Positions 15,236-24,322 of a stretch of DNA of 48,429 bases are shown one piece after another. Made by a program: the position numbers and the translations under genes. The notes under the pieces are model-generated. The model ran no database searches, was not told the origin of the DNA, and saw nothing but the letters and a program-made list of their open reading frames with translations. This DNA comes from an uncultured Lachnospiraceae bacterium. Its GTDB lineage: Bacteria > Bacillota_A > Clostridia > Lachnospirales > Lachnospiraceae. The first letter of the stretch is position 1, and each line of letters begins with the position of its first letter. The DNA lies in the NCBI GenBank assembly GCA_900555005.1, contig USJM01000001.1, positions 1-48,429 on the forward strand, read 5' to 3'.

Positions 15236-17908
15236 ATGCTGGCTACAAAAGAATTCTGGAATAAGCTTGATGGATCACAGGGGTTTCACTATATCATTTC
15301 ATTTCCTAAAGATGACAGAGTAATGATTGATAAAGTGAAGCTTGTGGCAGAAGAATTTTGTAATGAGCTTCTTTGCGGACAGTATGAATATGTCTATGCC
15401 GTCCACTCAGATCATGAGCACCTTCACGCGCATATTGTTTTCAACAGTGTTTCATGCATAGATGGGTTAAAGTACCATTCACCTGAAGGCGATTGGAAAA
15501 AACGCTTGCAGCCTATACTGGATAAGATATGTGAAAGGTATGGTCTTCCGGTACTTGAATATGATGAAGAGAAAGACCGGGTGGGGAAAAACTACGGGGA
15601 ATGGAAGGAGCAGCAAAAGACGGAATCAGAGAAAAAGAAGCAAGGGTACTCTGCTTTTGATGTAGCCAGGGACATGATAGATGAAGCGATTGTCAAATCA
15701 GCTGATTATGAAGAGTTTATCAGTTATCTGAAGAATCATGGATATGAAGTTACAAGGGACGGCGAGAAATATTTATCCGTAAGGCCAGCCGGGAGGGAAC
15801 GTGCAATACGGACTGGAAGGCTTGGGGCAGGATACTCGAAAGAAGAGATCATTCAGAGAATCCAATTTGTTAAATCGCATCCGAATATTAGAAAGGACTA
15901 CAAAATATATGGCGATGTACTGCGCGTAAACAAGCAGCTTCGCACGAACATACGAAAATATGGTGAGTGGCACATGAGCGGGATGCAGAAGACCTACTAT
16001 CGGAGATGGAGGTTTGTCGTATATATACGAAAAGGCAAGGGAAGGCAGCTCAGCCCGGCAGCATACGACAGAGCGATTCGAGACCTCAACGAGTACACCT
16101 TGCAAATCTGGTATCTTGCAAGGCATGACATCCGGAACCAGGAGGATGTAGAAGAGAGGCTTGAAAAAATCTTGGAAAGCAAAAACAGCCTCGCTATAGA
16201 GAAAAAATATGTCAATGGAAAAATTAAGAAAGATGAAACGGTCAGGCTGGTACTCCGGATGAAGGAACTGTCGGCATATGCAGACAGATCAGCGCAGGAG
16301 GAAAATGAGATTAAAGAAATCCGAGAGAGGATTGAGGAAAAGCTGCCTGTTGCAGAAGCTGAGGAATACACAGGAAAATTATTAACCGAAAAACAAAACC
16401 TGTTAGAGCAGGCAAAGCAGTACAGGGACGAAGAGAGGATGATGAAGAGAATCCTTTCTGAACTGGAGAAAAAGAAAATAATGGTTGGCGGTAATGAGTT
16501 TCCGATAGAGGAAGACAGGAGAATGTCGGAAGAGCAGATCCGGAAGCAAGTCAAGAGAATTACAGCTTTGTGCGATGAACTCGAAGAAGACCAGACGAGG
16601 CTTGGCTGGCAGAAAAGGATTTATGATGCAATCATCGATTTCCGAAATGAAGGGGGCAGCCATGAATTCCTGAAGGCGAAGTCACTTCTTGATGAAACAG
16701 AGCAGGAAAAGTTTTTATCAAGATACGAAGTATTGGAAAATAATATAGATGAAGCAAGGAAACAGATACTTCAAAAAATAGAAAAGCTGCCATATGATTC
16801 CGGAGAAGATGGTTCGAAAAAAAAGGAAACTATCGAGAGCCTGAAACTCAGGGTGGAAAGTTTGGAGCTGCAGGGACACATGCCATCCCAGATCGGGACA
16901 ATAAAAGAGAGAGATCTATGGCTATACAAAACCAAAGGAAAACTCCGAAGTGATGAAAAAGCAAAAGAAGAGCGCCAGGATATCATGGATGCCGTAATAG
17001 ATTATCAGAAGAATGGTAATGCTGCAGACGAAGATTCATTACTGATCCTCAAGGAGCGGGACATGATGTCGGAAGAAGCGATTGAAAATTTCCTTAAGGC
17101 TGGACGATATATTGAACGAAATATCAAGCGGGAACAGCGGACAATTAAAAAGTTGGAAGCGATGAGGTTTGATGAACAGGGCGTTGTGATGAACAGGTTT
17201 GTATCTGGAAAGGATGCGGTCGAAATCGTCACACTTTGCGGAAAATATGAAAACGACCTTGAGTCGCTGAGATGGCAAGAAAAATTAAAAAATGCAATCG
17301 AGGAGATGAGAGCTGGAAATGGAAACGTGGAATATTTAAGGAAAAAAGCGCTTTTAGAGAAGGACCAGCAGGATGCGTTCCTTCTGAGATATGAGACCAA
17401 TAAAGAAAAAGTGTTACAGGAGGAAAAGAAGATTGAAAGAAAATACAAAGAATTGGAAGATTGCACTACAGACAGGGATCCGAATGGATTGAAGCAACTG
17501 AAGGCCGTCAGGCTGATGATTGATGCAGTGAAGCTTGACGGTAATATCCCCGAAACGTTCATTACAGAAAAGGAACGTGAGATGTGGCTTATCAAACTGC
17601 AAGCGAAAATACTGCGAGATCAGGAAGCGATGGACATCAGGGAGGAAGTATTAAAGGCGATAGATGATGTAAATTGCAATGGGGCTGCCGCATCTGAGGA
17701 CAACAGGAAGACCCTGGAGAAAAAACATCTTTTGGAGAAAACTTCGCAGGAGAATTATAAAAAATCCTGCATGTACCTGAGAAAGCAGATCGAGAAGGAA
17801 CTCGTCCAGGAACAGAGAATTGAAAATATGCGAATAAATGAAAATAACCTCTCTCGCAAACGAGAGACGGCAGTAACCGCAAATACATCAAAAACTGTGC
17901 TATCATAA
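15236..17908 (+). CDS. MobP-type relaxase with long helical C-terminus
   Basis: Relaxase/mobilisation nuclease. The metal-binding three-His motif is HSDHEHLHAHIVFN at about residues 61-74, followed by the sequence SVSCIDGLKYHS typical of the family. Residues after about 270 are helical and charged, rich in Glu and Lys. Two copies of a repeat of about 115 residues can be aligned, at about 530-650 (QGHMPSQIGTIKERDLWL) and about 765-880 (DGNIPETFITEKEREMWL). The annotated start is only the first ATG in this frame; sequence upstream is coding to about 15176. It should nick oriT and pilot the strand to VirD4. Confidence 0.9.
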   Translation: MLATKEFWNKLDGSQGFHYIISFPKDDRVMIDKVKLVAEEFCNELLCGQYEYVYAVHSDHEHLHAHIVFNSVSCIDGLKYHSPEGDWKKRLQPILDKICERYGLPVLEYDEEKDRVGKNYGEWKEQQKTESEKKKQGYSAFDVARDMIDEAIVKSADYEEFISYLKNHGYEVTRDGEKYLSVRPAGRERAIRTGRLGAGYSKEEIIQRIQFVKSHPNIRKDYKIYGDVLRVNKQLRTNIRKYGEWHMSGMQKTYYRRWRFVVYIRKGKGRQLSPAAYDRAIRDLNEYTLQIWYLARHDIRNQEDVEERLEKILESKNSLAIEKKYVNGKIKKDETVRLVLRMKELSAYADRSAQEENEIKEIRERIEEKLPVAEAEEYTGKLLTEKQNLLEQAKQYRDEERMMKRILSELEKKKIMVGGNEFPIEEDRRMSEEQIRKQVKRITALCDELEEDQTRLGWQKRIYDAIIDFRNEGGSHEFLKAKSLLDETEQEKFLSRYEVLENNIDEARKQILQKIEKLPYDSGEDGSKKKETIESLKLRVESLELQGHMPSQIGTIKERDLWLYKTKGKLRSDEKAKEERQDIMDAVIDYQKNGNAADEDSLLILKERDMMSEEAIENFLKAGRYIERNIKREQRTIKKLEAMRFDEQGVVMNRFVSGKDAVEIVTLCGKYENDLESLRWQEKLKNAIEEMRAGNGNVEYLRKKALLEKDQQDAFLLRYETNKEKVLQEEKKIERKYKELEDCTTDRDPNGLKQLKAVRLMIDAVKLDGNIPETFITEKEREMWLIKLQAKILRDQEAMDIREEVLKAIDDVNCNGAAASEDNRKTLEKKHLLEKTSQENYKKSCMYLRKQIEKELVQEQRIENMRINENNLSRKRETAVTANTSKTVLS

Positions 17909-17973
17909 ATGCAAAGATTAAGGATAAACATAAGGGCAGAGAAGAAAGCCACACAGCCAGGGAAGGAGGCAGA

Positions 17974-19599
17974 ATGTATAAAATAGAAATATCCAGCCTC
18001 AATACTGAAAGCATGCGCCCGCGATTTTTGTTAAGACAGCTTCAGGACTTCTCCTCCAGCGATTTAAACAGGGAAGGAAAAATCATGGTCCTATATGGGC
18101 TGCGGAGGACGGGGAAAACTGTTTTGATGGAGCAGCTTGCTAAGGAGTTCTCTGGCCACAACAGCTGTGCAATTTACGAAGTTCAGGACGGGGATACCCT
18201 TCACGATATAGAGGAATGTCTTATAAAGGCAATAGAGGGGAAAACCACCCTGGTCATGTTCGATGAGATTACGAAGGCAAGGGATTTCATCACAAGGTCG
18301 TCATCCCTTCCTGATATCTTTGCAAAAGAAGGGATAAAGATAATCGTAACCGGGACGGATACTCTTGGGTTCCAGATTGCTGACAAGCGCGAACTGTTTG
18401 ACCGGACGATATACGTCAACACTACACATATACCGCTTGCAGAACATTGCGCTGTTTTCGGGATAAAGGACATAGACGACTATATCGAGTACGGCGGCCT
18501 GATGTCACGGAACAGTCCAGAGCTGGTTCATGACTATACGACAGCATGCAGGTATTTGGATAGTGCAGTAGCAGGCAACATAGCAAACAGTTTGTCCAGA
18601 GGAAGACATGAAACGGGTATTGGCGTTCTTTCAAAGGAAGAATTGTCTGTAATGGTAAACCGGCTTGTGCAGGATTATAGCGGGGAGTTCAATAAAAGGG
18701 TACTTGAGGATGAGCTGGATTCATCTATGATGAACCAGACGATACGGGTTGCTCAAACACCCGAAAACAGATTCATCATAAGCAGGCTCATTTCCGAAAC
18801 CGATCGTATCACGGAGGAATACCTGAAGGAAATCAATGCGAGCGGAAGTCTTCAACATGAGATAACCAGACCCATGGTGGAGGAACTGCGGAATACCCTT
18901 TTTGATATGGAGGTTTTGTCTGCCACAACTATAGCAAACTTTGTTCATGATGAAACAGGCTGGCACGAAAGGGCAGAAGACCATGAATATTACATGGTTC
19001 AGCCGGCGATCAGGTATTACCATTTGAAGAAGGCAATAGAGTTTGTATATTCAGACCAGCGGTATAGAGACCTCGGGATCCGTGACAAACAAGTAATTGA
19101 AAGGCGGCTTGAGAATAGTGTCCGGGGAACAATGACCGAACAGATTGTTCTTTACGATACAATGAAGGATCTTCCATCCGGTCGCTATAAAGTGCTGAAA
19201 TCGACATTTAAGGAAGGCAGCAAGACACAGATCGGAGAGTACGATATGCTGATCTGTGACAAGCCTGCACAGGAGTGCTGGGGATTCGAAATAAAACATA
19301 ACGACCTTGTACGGAAAGACCAGACAAGGATGCTTGCCAATAAGGATATACAAGATCTTGTCGCGTATAAGTACGGTGATATACAGCAGCTTTGTGTGCT
19401 TTACCGGGGGAAAGCATTCAAGGATAGAGAGACAGGGATTGTTTATCTGAACATAGTAGAGTTTGCTGCGGCGATCAATCAATACCATGATTGTAGGAGG
19501 GCAATGACAAGCCTGATGGCTAGTATACCTGTAAAGGATATAGAAGAGATAGCAAGCCGCCAGAAAATCCACGTTCCGTTGAAACAGAACGATCCGTAA
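17974..19599 (+). CDS. AAA+ ATPase with C-terminal PD-(D/E)XK-like domain
   Basis: 541 residues. Walker A is YGLRRTGKT near residue 44, Walker B is TLVMFDEIT near residue 92, and a sensor-like VTGTDTLG follows near 127. The middle is helical. The C-terminal part (about 415-470) has the pattern GEYDMLICD then WGFEIKHN, matching the D...ExK core of PD-(D/E)XK nucleases as found behind AAA ATPases of the DUF4143 type. GGAAGGAGG precedes the ATG. The Fic gene follows 45 bases later. A defence or toxin role is possible but unproven; it may also be a regulatory ATPase. Confidence 0.8.
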   Translation: MYKIEISSLNTESMRPRFLLRQLQDFSSSDLNREGKIMVLYGLRRTGKTVLMEQLAKEFSGHNSCAIYEVQDGDTLHDIEECLIKAIEGKTTLVMFDEITKARDFITRSSSLPDIFAKEGIKIIVTGTDTLGFQIADKRELFDRTIYVNTTHIPLAEHCAVFGIKDIDDYIEYGGLMSRNSPELVHDYTTACRYLDSAVAGNIANSLSRGRHETGIGVLSKEELSVMVNRLVQDYSGEFNKRVLEDELDSSMMNQTIRVAQTPENRFIISRLISETDRITEEYLKEINASGSLQHEITRPMVEELRNTLFDMEVLSATTIANFVHDETGWHERAEDHEYYMVQPAIRYYHLKKAIEFVYSDQRYRDLGIRDKQVIERRLENSVRGTMTEQIVLYDTMKDLPSGRYKVLKSTFKEGSKTQIGEYDMLICDKPAQECWGFEIKHNDLVRKDQTRMLANKDIQDLVAYKYGDIQQLCVLYRGKAFKDRETGIVYLNIVEFAAAINQYHDCRRAMTSLMASIPVKDIEEIASRQKIHVPLKQNDP

Positions 19600-19644
19600 A
19601 GATGGGAAGACATATAAGGCAATAATGAATAATGGAGACCAGCT

Positions 19645-20379
19645 ATGAAAAAAAACAATATGGCGATTTCAATGGGAAAACGTCAACTGGTTGATTCTAT
19701 CTGGAAAAGTGCTGGAATAGAAGGACTCGGGACAACGTTCCCGAATACTGTAAAAATTCTGGAAAACATACCGACAGAAACTACCAGGGATGAAGTCCTT
19801 TTTATTGTCAATATGAAACGTGCATGGCAGTTTTTGTTTGATAATATTGATTATCCGATTACAATGCAGTATTTGAGTGAACTGAATAAAATCTGCATGA
19901 CAGATTTGATTTATGATGCCGGGAAGCTTCGTACAGTTCCAGTTACGATTGGTGGAACAAGCTGGAAACCGGAAATCCCGGATTACGAAACAATTAAGAG
20001 AGATATAGAGGCTATCACAGCGAATCCAGATAAATTGGAGAGCGCATTGGATATGTTCTGCTATATTGCACGCGTACAGATGTTTCTTGACGGAAATAAG
20101 CGCATTGCTGAACTGACCGCAAACAAGATCCTCATGGACAATGACATTGGTATCCTGTCGATACCATATGAGCATATTTCAGAGTTCCTGGATAAACTGG
20201 TGTCGTTTTATGAATCTGGTAACCCAGGGGAACTGAAAACATTTTTCCGTGGGACATCACTCTTGATTAATCCTTCTTATCATGAGAATAAGGAAGAATC
20301 GTTTTCAGAGTATAAGTTCCCGGGAGAAATCAACCATATAAAACCAATCAAAAACACGAATGGTGTAAGACATCGCTGA
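19645..20379 (+). CDS. Fic-domain protein with Gln in place of the motif His
   Basis: 244 residues. The Fic core reads QMFLDGNKR at 145-153, where the usual motif is HPFxxGNGR; the catalytic His position is Gln. The flap segment VTIGGTSWKPEIP is present at about 100-112. Fic proteins normally transfer AMP or related groups to target proteins using that His, so this member may be inactive, use another chemistry, or be a regulator. Some Fic relatives in this bacterial group may share the change; an alignment is needed. It is likely co-transcribed with the AAA ATPase. Confidence 0.85.
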   Translation: MKKNNMAISMGKRQLVDSIWKSAGIEGLGTTFPNTVKILENIPTETTRDEVLFIVNMKRAWQFLFDNIDYPITMQYLSELNKICMTDLIYDAGKLRTVPVTIGGTSWKPEIPDYETIKRDIEAITANPDKLESALDMFCYIARVQMFLDGNKRIAELTANKILMDNDIGILSIPYEHISEFLDKLVSFYESGNPGELKTFFRGTSLLINPSYHENKEESFSEYKFPGEINHIKPIKNTNGVRHR

Positions 20380-20410
20380 AGTGTTTTGGGAGGATTATGA
20401 GCAGCCATTT

Positions 20411-20500
20411 CAAAATGGCACAAAAAATGAAAAAATGGCAGTGAAAGTATGCGGATGGCAGTAAAGCCTGTTGAAATGTCAGCGAGGGCTGTGCTAATAT
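20411..20500 (+). promoter_or_regulatory. Promoter with 20-bp phased ATGGCA repeats, copy 1
   Basis: ATGGCA begins at 20415, 20435 and 20455, and the related AATGTC at 20475, an exact 20-bp step. TTGAAA at 20471-20476 and TAATAT at 20495-20500 with TG one base before it form a promoter with an 18-bp spacer and extended -10. The block matches 40121-40210 without gaps over 80 bases. Confidence 0.75.
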
Positions 20501-20540
20501 TCACAGTGATGAGGTGCACAAAGACATAAAAATATACAAG

Positions 20541-20567
20541 AATGATCGCGCAAGCGGTCATTTTTTT
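20541..20567 (+). terminator. Leader hairpin with T-run before the coiled-coil gene
   Basis: Arms AATGATCGC and GCGGTCATT pair fully (one G-T) around the tetraloop GCAA, followed by T to 20567. It lies about 60 bases after the predicted transcription start and 29 bases before the ATG at 20597, so transcripts from the promoter at 20471-20500 must pass it. Confidence 0.8.
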
Positions 20568-20596
20568 GTTGTAAAGATTAACGATGGGCGGATGAC

Positions 20597-22135
20597 ATGA
20601 ATGCCAGGATAGCGAAAAAGAGGTTACGGAAAGAAATGCATAAAAAGCGGCGCAAAGATGAAGATGAAAAGCAGCAATACATGGAGGCTTTCATCGGGTG
20701 CACAAATATTATGGCTGATGAAAAGCCTGAACCCTCAACATATACATTTACGACAGACAAAACGAAACCGAACGAAGCTGTAACAGATAGGGGGATTGAT
20801 AGACATCCTGATCTAGAAGAGAAAGAAGACAGTAAGAAAACAGAGAATGACAGGCTGGATGAAAAACCAGCAAGCGAGGATAAAGAAGAAAGTAAAGGCG
20901 GGGTAAGAGGAGAGGAGATAGAACAAGTAGAAAGTGAAGATTCCGGCCAAAAGAAAAGAGATATGAATGGTGGAGAAGGGCAGCCGGGACCAATAGTAGA
21001 TGAAGGAACAGAACAAGAATTCCAAGGCAAGGGAACCGGGGATAAAGAAGCTGCATCTGACATAGAAGCTGAAAGCACAGGAGAAGATGAGACAAGAACA
21101 GAGGAGATAAATGGAGAGGTCAAGCTTGAGGAGGACGATCTTGAAAGCCTAGAGATGCCAGGGCTGGAAGATACCTTTACCCCTTCCGAAAAAGACATCC
21201 AGTATTTTGAAATAGAACATCAACGGGGGCTGGGGATGGCAATACAGGAAATGGTTTCGCTTTTCGAATCGCTCTGCAAGTTCCAACAATCACAGATCAT
21301 TGCAATGCAGCAAACCGCATCCCAGTTAACAGCGAAAGAAGAGAAACGGAAGGAAGACGATAACGACGAAAAAATCCGTGAATATGTGGATTCACGGATA
21401 GGGGAGCTGTTCAAGCTGCATGAGCAGAAGCTTGACGATGCAGTGAATACAGCCAGGGAGATCGTAACGGCGGCGGGAAAGAAAGAGGAGCTAAAAGGGC
21501 AGGCGGGAAAAGAGGATCAGGGAAGACAAGCCCAAGAGGAGAATGACAGCCACCAAGATGATACGGGAAAGCAAAAAGGAGAAACACTATTTAAAAATAG
21601 TGTACCAGAAAGGGTGACCACGTTTGCCGAAACAACAAGTCAGCCCGAAGTTGAAATAAACAGCCAGCAATTAACAGTAGAAATACCCAAAGGGAAATAT
21701 TTTGAAGACAAACAACAAGGCAAGGAAGAATCTGTAAAACCAAACGACGAAGCCGTGGAACCTGTTGTAGACCCAGATACGGACAACGATAAGACTGTCC
21801 AAAAGAAGGGGATATTTCGGAAAATCAGGAAGATGATGAACCAAAGAAAGGAAAAAGCGCAGAGAGAGCAGGAGGAGCGGCAGAAAGAACAGCAGCTAAT
21901 CATTATTCGGGAGGCACTCTTTAGGGGGAGCTACACTCAGGAACAGTCAGACGTAATACGAAAAGCGGTAAGGGCAGGGCTAAGCGAAAAAGAGATAAAG
22001 GAGTTTTGCGACCCGGAGGCAGACGCGGCCATGATGGAGATATACCTGGAACTGTTGAAGCTGCATAAGCAGAAAAATCCAGACAAAGTGGATGACCAAC
22101 TGCAAATAATAAAAGGTGGTGCTGAAAACAGATGA
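20597..22135 (+). CDS. Highly charged coiled-coil protein, function unknown
   Basis: 512 residues with very high Glu, Lys, Asp and Gln content. Residues 1-40 are basic, 50-190 are acidic and probably disordered, 205-290 form a likely coiled coil (EMVSLFESLCKFQQSQ), 290-400 are again low complexity, and the last 110 residues contain a helical unit QEQSDVIRKAVRAGLSEKEI followed by EFCDPEADAAMMEIYLEL, a pattern seen in repeated form in other proteins of mobile elements in this group. No membrane segment and no known domain. The gene follows the phased promoter and leader hairpin. The next gene begins 95 bases later after its own hairpin. Confidence 0.75.
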   Translation: MNARIAKKRLRKEMHKKRRKDEDEKQQYMEAFIGCTNIMADEKPEPSTYTFTTDKTKPNEAVTDRGIDRHPDLEEKEDSKKTENDRLDEKPASEDKEESKGGVRGEEIEQVESEDSGQKKRDMNGGEGQPGPIVDEGTEQEFQGKGTGDKEAASDIEAESTGEDETRTEEINGEVKLEEDDLESLEMPGLEDTFTPSEKDIQYFEIEHQRGLGMAIQEMVSLFESLCKFQQSQIIAMQQTASQLTAKEEKRKEDDNDEKIREYVDSRIGELFKLHEQKLDDAVNTAREIVTAAGKKEELKGQAGKEDQGRQAQEENDSHQDDTGKQKGETLFKNSVPERVTTFAETTSQPEVEINSQQLTVEIPKGKYFEDKQQGKEESVKPNDEAVEPVVDPDTDNDKTVQKKGIFRKIRKMMNQRKEKAQREQEERQKEQQLIIIREALFRGSYTQEQSDVIRKAVRAGLSEKEIKEFCDPEADAAMMEIYLELLKLHKQKNPDKVDDQLQIIKGGAENR

Positions 22136-22138
22136 AGT

Positions 22139-22167
22139 TTAACAGGGCCAGAGATGGGCCGTATAAG
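22139..22167 (+). promoter_or_regulatory. Possible promoter for the DUF5688-type gene
   Basis: TTAACA at 22139-22144 and TATAAG at 22162-22167 are separated by 17 bases. A start near 22174 would give a leader of about 42 bases that contains the terminator-like hairpin at 22192-22216. Confidence 0.4.
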
Positions 22168-22191
22168 AAAAATAAGATGATAACCTGATGG

Positions 22192-22216
22192 AGCTGCTTT
22201 CAAAAGCGGCTTTTTT
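22192..22216 (+). terminator. Leader hairpin with T-run before the DUF5688-type gene
   Basis: Arms AGCTGCTT and AAGCGGCT around TCAA, one G-T pair, followed by TTTTT. The GGAGG ribosome-binding site begins 5 bases after the T-run and the ATG only 15 bases after it. Confidence 0.8.
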
Positions 22217-22230
22217 AATTGGAGGAAAAG

Positions 22231-22959
22231 ATGGAACAGCAAGAAAATACAAGATTGGACGACTTCCGCGTGGAAGACTGGAAATGTTGCAAAGACAAGG
22301 TGTTTGTCGAAGCAATCGGGATAGAGATGAATAAGGATTTAATCCCACGTATCCCGCACAGGATCTTCGGTGGAGATGTCGCATGTATTTATCGGATAGA
22401 TATTTCACGAAAGTCTATCCATGTAGTGAATGCAATGTTGGAACGGTGGGGGATAACCGGAGACGAGCTGCATAGAACAGCGTTAGGAAACACTATGAAA
22501 AAGTACCCGGCGGTGATGATGCCGGTGGGCACTGCACTTAAAGAGCTAACTCAGAAAAAAATAGACATGGAAGTAGAAGATTCTCCCCTTATGGTGATTA
22601 CCAATAAGGCATCTTTGACCGGAGACGCGGCATATGGGGCATCGACTATTTTCTATCCTGCCGTGCAGGACAAGATCAGCGAGTATATGAAGAATGGTGA
22701 AGATGTATACCTGATCCCGTCCTCAGTACAAGAGTGGCTTTTATGCCCCAAACATATCTGCCAGGAGCCAGAAATAGAAGCGTTTATAAAATATATGAAT
22801 AAGCAGATGCCAAAAGGACTCCGCCTGTCAGATCATCTTCATCATTTAGATCCTGTTACTCGAGAGCTTACATGCCCGAATTATCAGCCAGACCTGACAA
22901 GAAATGCTGATGTCCTGACAGTTAAGCCAAAAGTGCACAGGAGCCGCCTGTGTCGGTAA
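22231..22959 (+). CDS. DUF5688-type protein, copy 1
   Basis: 242 residues from the ATG at 22231 (GGAGG at 22221-22225). The sequence shares with the proteins at 27117, 40297 and 42533-43272 a central motif (IPHRIFGGDVACIYRI; others have PHRTQGDISCIYRI and PHKIIGDIAGVY), then a helix-rich part ending in YPA or YPI, and GASTIFYP. I recall this as the DUF5688 family, whose function is unknown. It has no signal or membrane segment. It ends with a basic stretch just before a copy of the dispersed palindrome. Confidence 0.75.
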   Translation: MEQQENTRLDDFRVEDWKCCKDKVFVEAIGIEMNKDLIPRIPHRIFGGDVACIYRIDISRKSIHVVNAMLERWGITGDELHRTALGNTMKKYPAVMMPVGTALKELTQKKIDMEVEDSPLMVITNKASLTGDAAYGASTIFYPAVQDKISEYMKNGEDVYLIPSSVQEWLLCPKHICQEPEIEAFIKYMNKQMPKGLRLSDHLHHLDPVTRELTCPNYQPDLTRNADVLTVKPKVHRSRLCR

Positions 22960-22974
22960 TAAGCTTATAAACAA

Positions 22975-22999
22975 ACTTTACGCCAAGTTGGCGAAAAGT
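22975..22999. repeat. Dispersed 25-nt palindrome, copy 2
   Basis: ACTTTACGCCAA, G, TTGGCGAAAAGT. One base in the left arm differs from copy 1. It starts 16 bases after the stop of the DUF5688-type gene. Confidence 0.88.
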
Positions 23000-23104
23000 A
23001 GGACACTTGAAGGCTATACGGCACTGACGGAGGAATAGGCAGGTTCCTTCAATCAAATTAGTACATGTATTGTCAAGGAAACTGTTACGGAAATAGGGGA
23101 AAAG

Positions 23105-24307
23105 ATGGAAAAAGAAATGCGAAATAGGTTTGGAGTCCGCATCAAAAAAGTATTCATTGTCATGATTGCAGCATTTGTTGCCGGGACAGCAGCGCCCACT
23201 CCAGGGAATGTTATAAATGCATATGCTGCGGCAAATACTTGGTATTCATCACAACTTGGAAAGGATGCTCTGGCAAAGCAGATATATGGACGGCTCGTAA
23301 AATATTATGTTAGGGGGAAGCATACCGGGGCGATGGACTATACCCGGATGGAAAAACAGTTTCCTTTTTCCGCATCAGATGCGGGAAGTCTGGTGCAGGA
23401 AAAGGAAAGCATAGACCAGTCCGTGTCGCTTGCTAAAAAAGCATTCCTCCAAAACTATCCGGAGAAATATTGGTTCTATGGTGCACAGCCATCCTGGAGG
23501 ATTGTAAAGTCCAGCAAGGATGGAAGGTACTCCCAGGTAATGGTAAGGTTTGAAAAATCGTCAATCCCTCAGAGCGGCAACCAGCTTTATGGGGCGGCTT
23601 TGTCAGAAGCCATTTCATCCATTAAAGCCAAAAGAATCCAGTTTTCAGGAACAAGCCGATTTACCCTCCTGAAATCGGCTTATTCCTGGGTTGCCCAAAA
23701 CCTGGACTATGGTACAGGAAGTTACTATTTTTCATCCGCATCTGCGTTTGGAGGGGATGGGAGGGCGTTATATCCCGGATATGCGGACACCTTTACAGTT
23801 CTCTGCAACAAGCTTGGGATTCCGTGCGTGACCGTGTATGGCTACGTGAACGGACAGAAAGACAGCCCCCATGCGTGGAACTATGTCAAAATGCAGAATG
23901 GGAAGTGGTATCTTTGTGATCCGACATGGGACGACGAAGGACAGACATGCAGTTTTGATTATTTTCTTGTAGGAAATCTGGCAGACCATACTGCGGTTGG
24001 CAACTATCCGTCCCTCAACCGGACATCCTATACATATGATTTCAACAAGCGGGGGAAAAAAGCTGCAACAAAGAGAATCGCCATATCAATTCCGAGAAAA
24101 GTCACTTTAATGCGTGGACAGAAATTATCCATCGGAGCTACCAAATATCCGGCAGACTCGAAAGATAAAGTCATTTATAAGTCGTCTAAAAAAATGGTTG
24201 CATCGGTATCTTCGAAGGGGGTTATCCGGGCAAGGAAGAAAGGAGTAACCTTCATAACAGTAAGATCAGGTAAGAAAAAACTCAAAATCAGGGTAACGGT
24301 GAAATAA
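23105..24307 (+). CDS. Secreted transglutaminase-like protein lacking the catalytic Cys
   Basis: 400 residues with a signal peptide (about 1-42, ending AYAA). The transglutaminase-like domain spans about 175-300. The His motif (SPHAWNYV) and Asp motif (CDPTWDD) are present, but where active members have C-x-GYA this one has LYPGYADTF, so the Cys is replaced by Tyr. A C-terminal Ig-like domain of the Big_2 type follows (about 322-400). It may bind, not cross-link, wall or host proteins. A 10-base inverted repeat with one mismatch (23040-23049 and 23075-23084) lies upstream. The next secreted protein gene follows after 15 bases, so the two are probably one operon. Confidence 0.85.
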   Translation: MEKEMRNRFGVRIKKVFIVMIAAFVAGTAAPTPGNVINAYAAANTWYSSQLGKDALAKQIYGRLVKYYVRGKHTGAMDYTRMEKQFPFSASDAGSLVQEKESIDQSVSLAKKAFLQNYPEKYWFYGAQPSWRIVKSSKDGRYSQVMVRFEKSSIPQSGNQLYGAALSEAISSIKAKRIQFSGTSRFTLLKSAYSWVAQNLDYGTGSYYFSSASAFGGDGRALYPGYADTFTVLCNKLGIPCVTVYGYVNGQKDSPHAWNYVKMQNGKWYLCDPTWDDEGQTCSFDYFLVGNLADHTAVGNYPSLNRTSYTYDFNKRGKKAATKRIAISIPRKVTLMRGQKLSIGATKYPADSKDKVIYKSSKKMVASVSSKGVIRARKKGVTFITVRSGKKKLKIRVTVK

Positions 24308-24322
24308 ATTGGAGGAAACACG

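Noticed and set aside
20578..21198. Minus-strand frame of 206 codons opposite the coiled-coil gene
   Set aside because: Ser/Leu-rich mirror of a Glu/Lys-rich gene; no ribosome-binding site.
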